Source: Eudromia elegans (taxonomy: Eukaryota; Chordata; Aves; Tinamiformes; Tinamidae). From it: a stretch of 64,000 nt of DNA. Below are positions 63,601-64,000 of this stretch, in pieces. The position numbers and the translations under genes are program-made. The stretch lies in assembly GCA_003342815.1 (NCBI GenBank), contig PTEX01000480.1, forward strand, positions 124,001-188,000. The letters run 5' to 3'. How positions within the stretch are numbered: position 1 is the first letter of the stretch; each line of letters opens with the position of its first letter. The notes below the pieces were generated by a model. It saw only the letters and a list, made by a program, of their open reading frames with translations, was not told where the DNA came from and made no database searches.

Positions 63601-64000
63601 CATGACAAAAGTAGGCCCTTATTCCTTGTCTTTCTCTTTTTGTTATGGAACTTTCCCTGTTATCTTGCTTGAAATAAATAAGGTACAAAACAATGAAGAC
63701 ACAGCAATAAGATATGGGTGTTTATACCGCAGGCTTAGTGGCCTGAATTTAGCACAGGTTTGTAACAAGCTGCTGACTTCCTCTCTAGTCCTGATTTTAT
63801 TTTATATTTTAAGAAAACTCCGGCACCCCTAGCTCACGGGCACTTCTTTGAACTCTAGCCATTGCTTTGTAAATGAGACTCCAAACTGGAAAAGAAAGCT
63901 TGAGAACAATGACCTGAGGCACCCCAAAGCTTCAGAAAGCAGAGAAAGGAAAGTGAACACTAGGACAGGAGCTTGTTGTTGCTCCTGTTTTAGCTCTCAT
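60681..64000. other. Unique non-coding DNA
   Basis: The longest frame is 101 codons (61062-61367, plus), with no known family. An acceptor-donor look-alike TTTCTGTGCAG/GTAAAC occurs at 62,073/62,074. A T/C-rich tract lies at about 63,022-63,060. The last kilobase is AT-rich. No gene or interspersed repeat was recognised. Confidence 0.65.

Overview
The window looks like non-coding DNA from a bird nuclear genome. The main evidence is several truncated CR1 LINE copies. Two of them carry the CR1 3' end typical of birds: one with ATTCTGTG tail repeats at 28,679-28,694 on the + strand, and a minus-strand copy at 43,312-43,420. There are no Alu, L1 or other mammal-type young repeats, and recognisable repeat density is low. 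Older repeats of the MIR and L2/L3 kind, shared among amniotes, are also present. I cannot name the species.

I found no gene I can support. The longest ATG- or near-cognate-started frames outside the GGAA array are 154-155 codons. A rough estimate for about 128,000 codons in six frames of 41-43% GC DNA (stop density about 0.055 per codon) gives a longest chance frame of about 160 codons, so nothing exceeds chance. No frame resembles a protein family I recognise, and no rRNA, tRNA or known microRNA was seen. The window is best read as a gene desert or the inside of a very large intron.

Layout. 1-11 kb: unique AT-rich DNA with a CR1 tip (1.62 kb), a dense palindrome cluster (1.94-2.01 kb), a polypyrimidine tract (3.04 kb) and two MIR-like fragments (5.34 and 7.03 kb). 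11-19 kb: a 45-A homopolymer (11.08 kb), small simple repeats, a CpG-retaining block (17.95-18.42 kb) ending in a motif that looks like a recursive splice site, and a long GGAA array broken by a 165-N gap next to a CR1 fragment. 19-37 kb: mostly unique, with an old L2/L3-like tail (24.17 kb) and the clearest CR1 copy (28.49 kb). 37-54 kb: a split MIR-like element (37.43 kb), an unusually frame-poor stretch (37.3-39.3 kb) and a minus-strand CR1 (43.31 kb). 54-64 kb: a homeodomain-motif-rich AT block (54.13 kb), a 12-bp inverted repeat (55.28 kb), a 20-bp minisatellite beside an old CR1 body fragment (59.1-59.6 kb), and a small CpG-dense block (60.30-60.68 kb).

No multi-gene system is visible. 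The best leads are regulatory or structural: the CpG-dense block at 60.3 kb, the CpG-retaining block plus splice-like motif at 18 kb, the GGAA array, the palindrome cluster at 1.94 kb, and a 151-codon frame with a signal-peptide-like start at 54.5 kb. That frame is within chance length.
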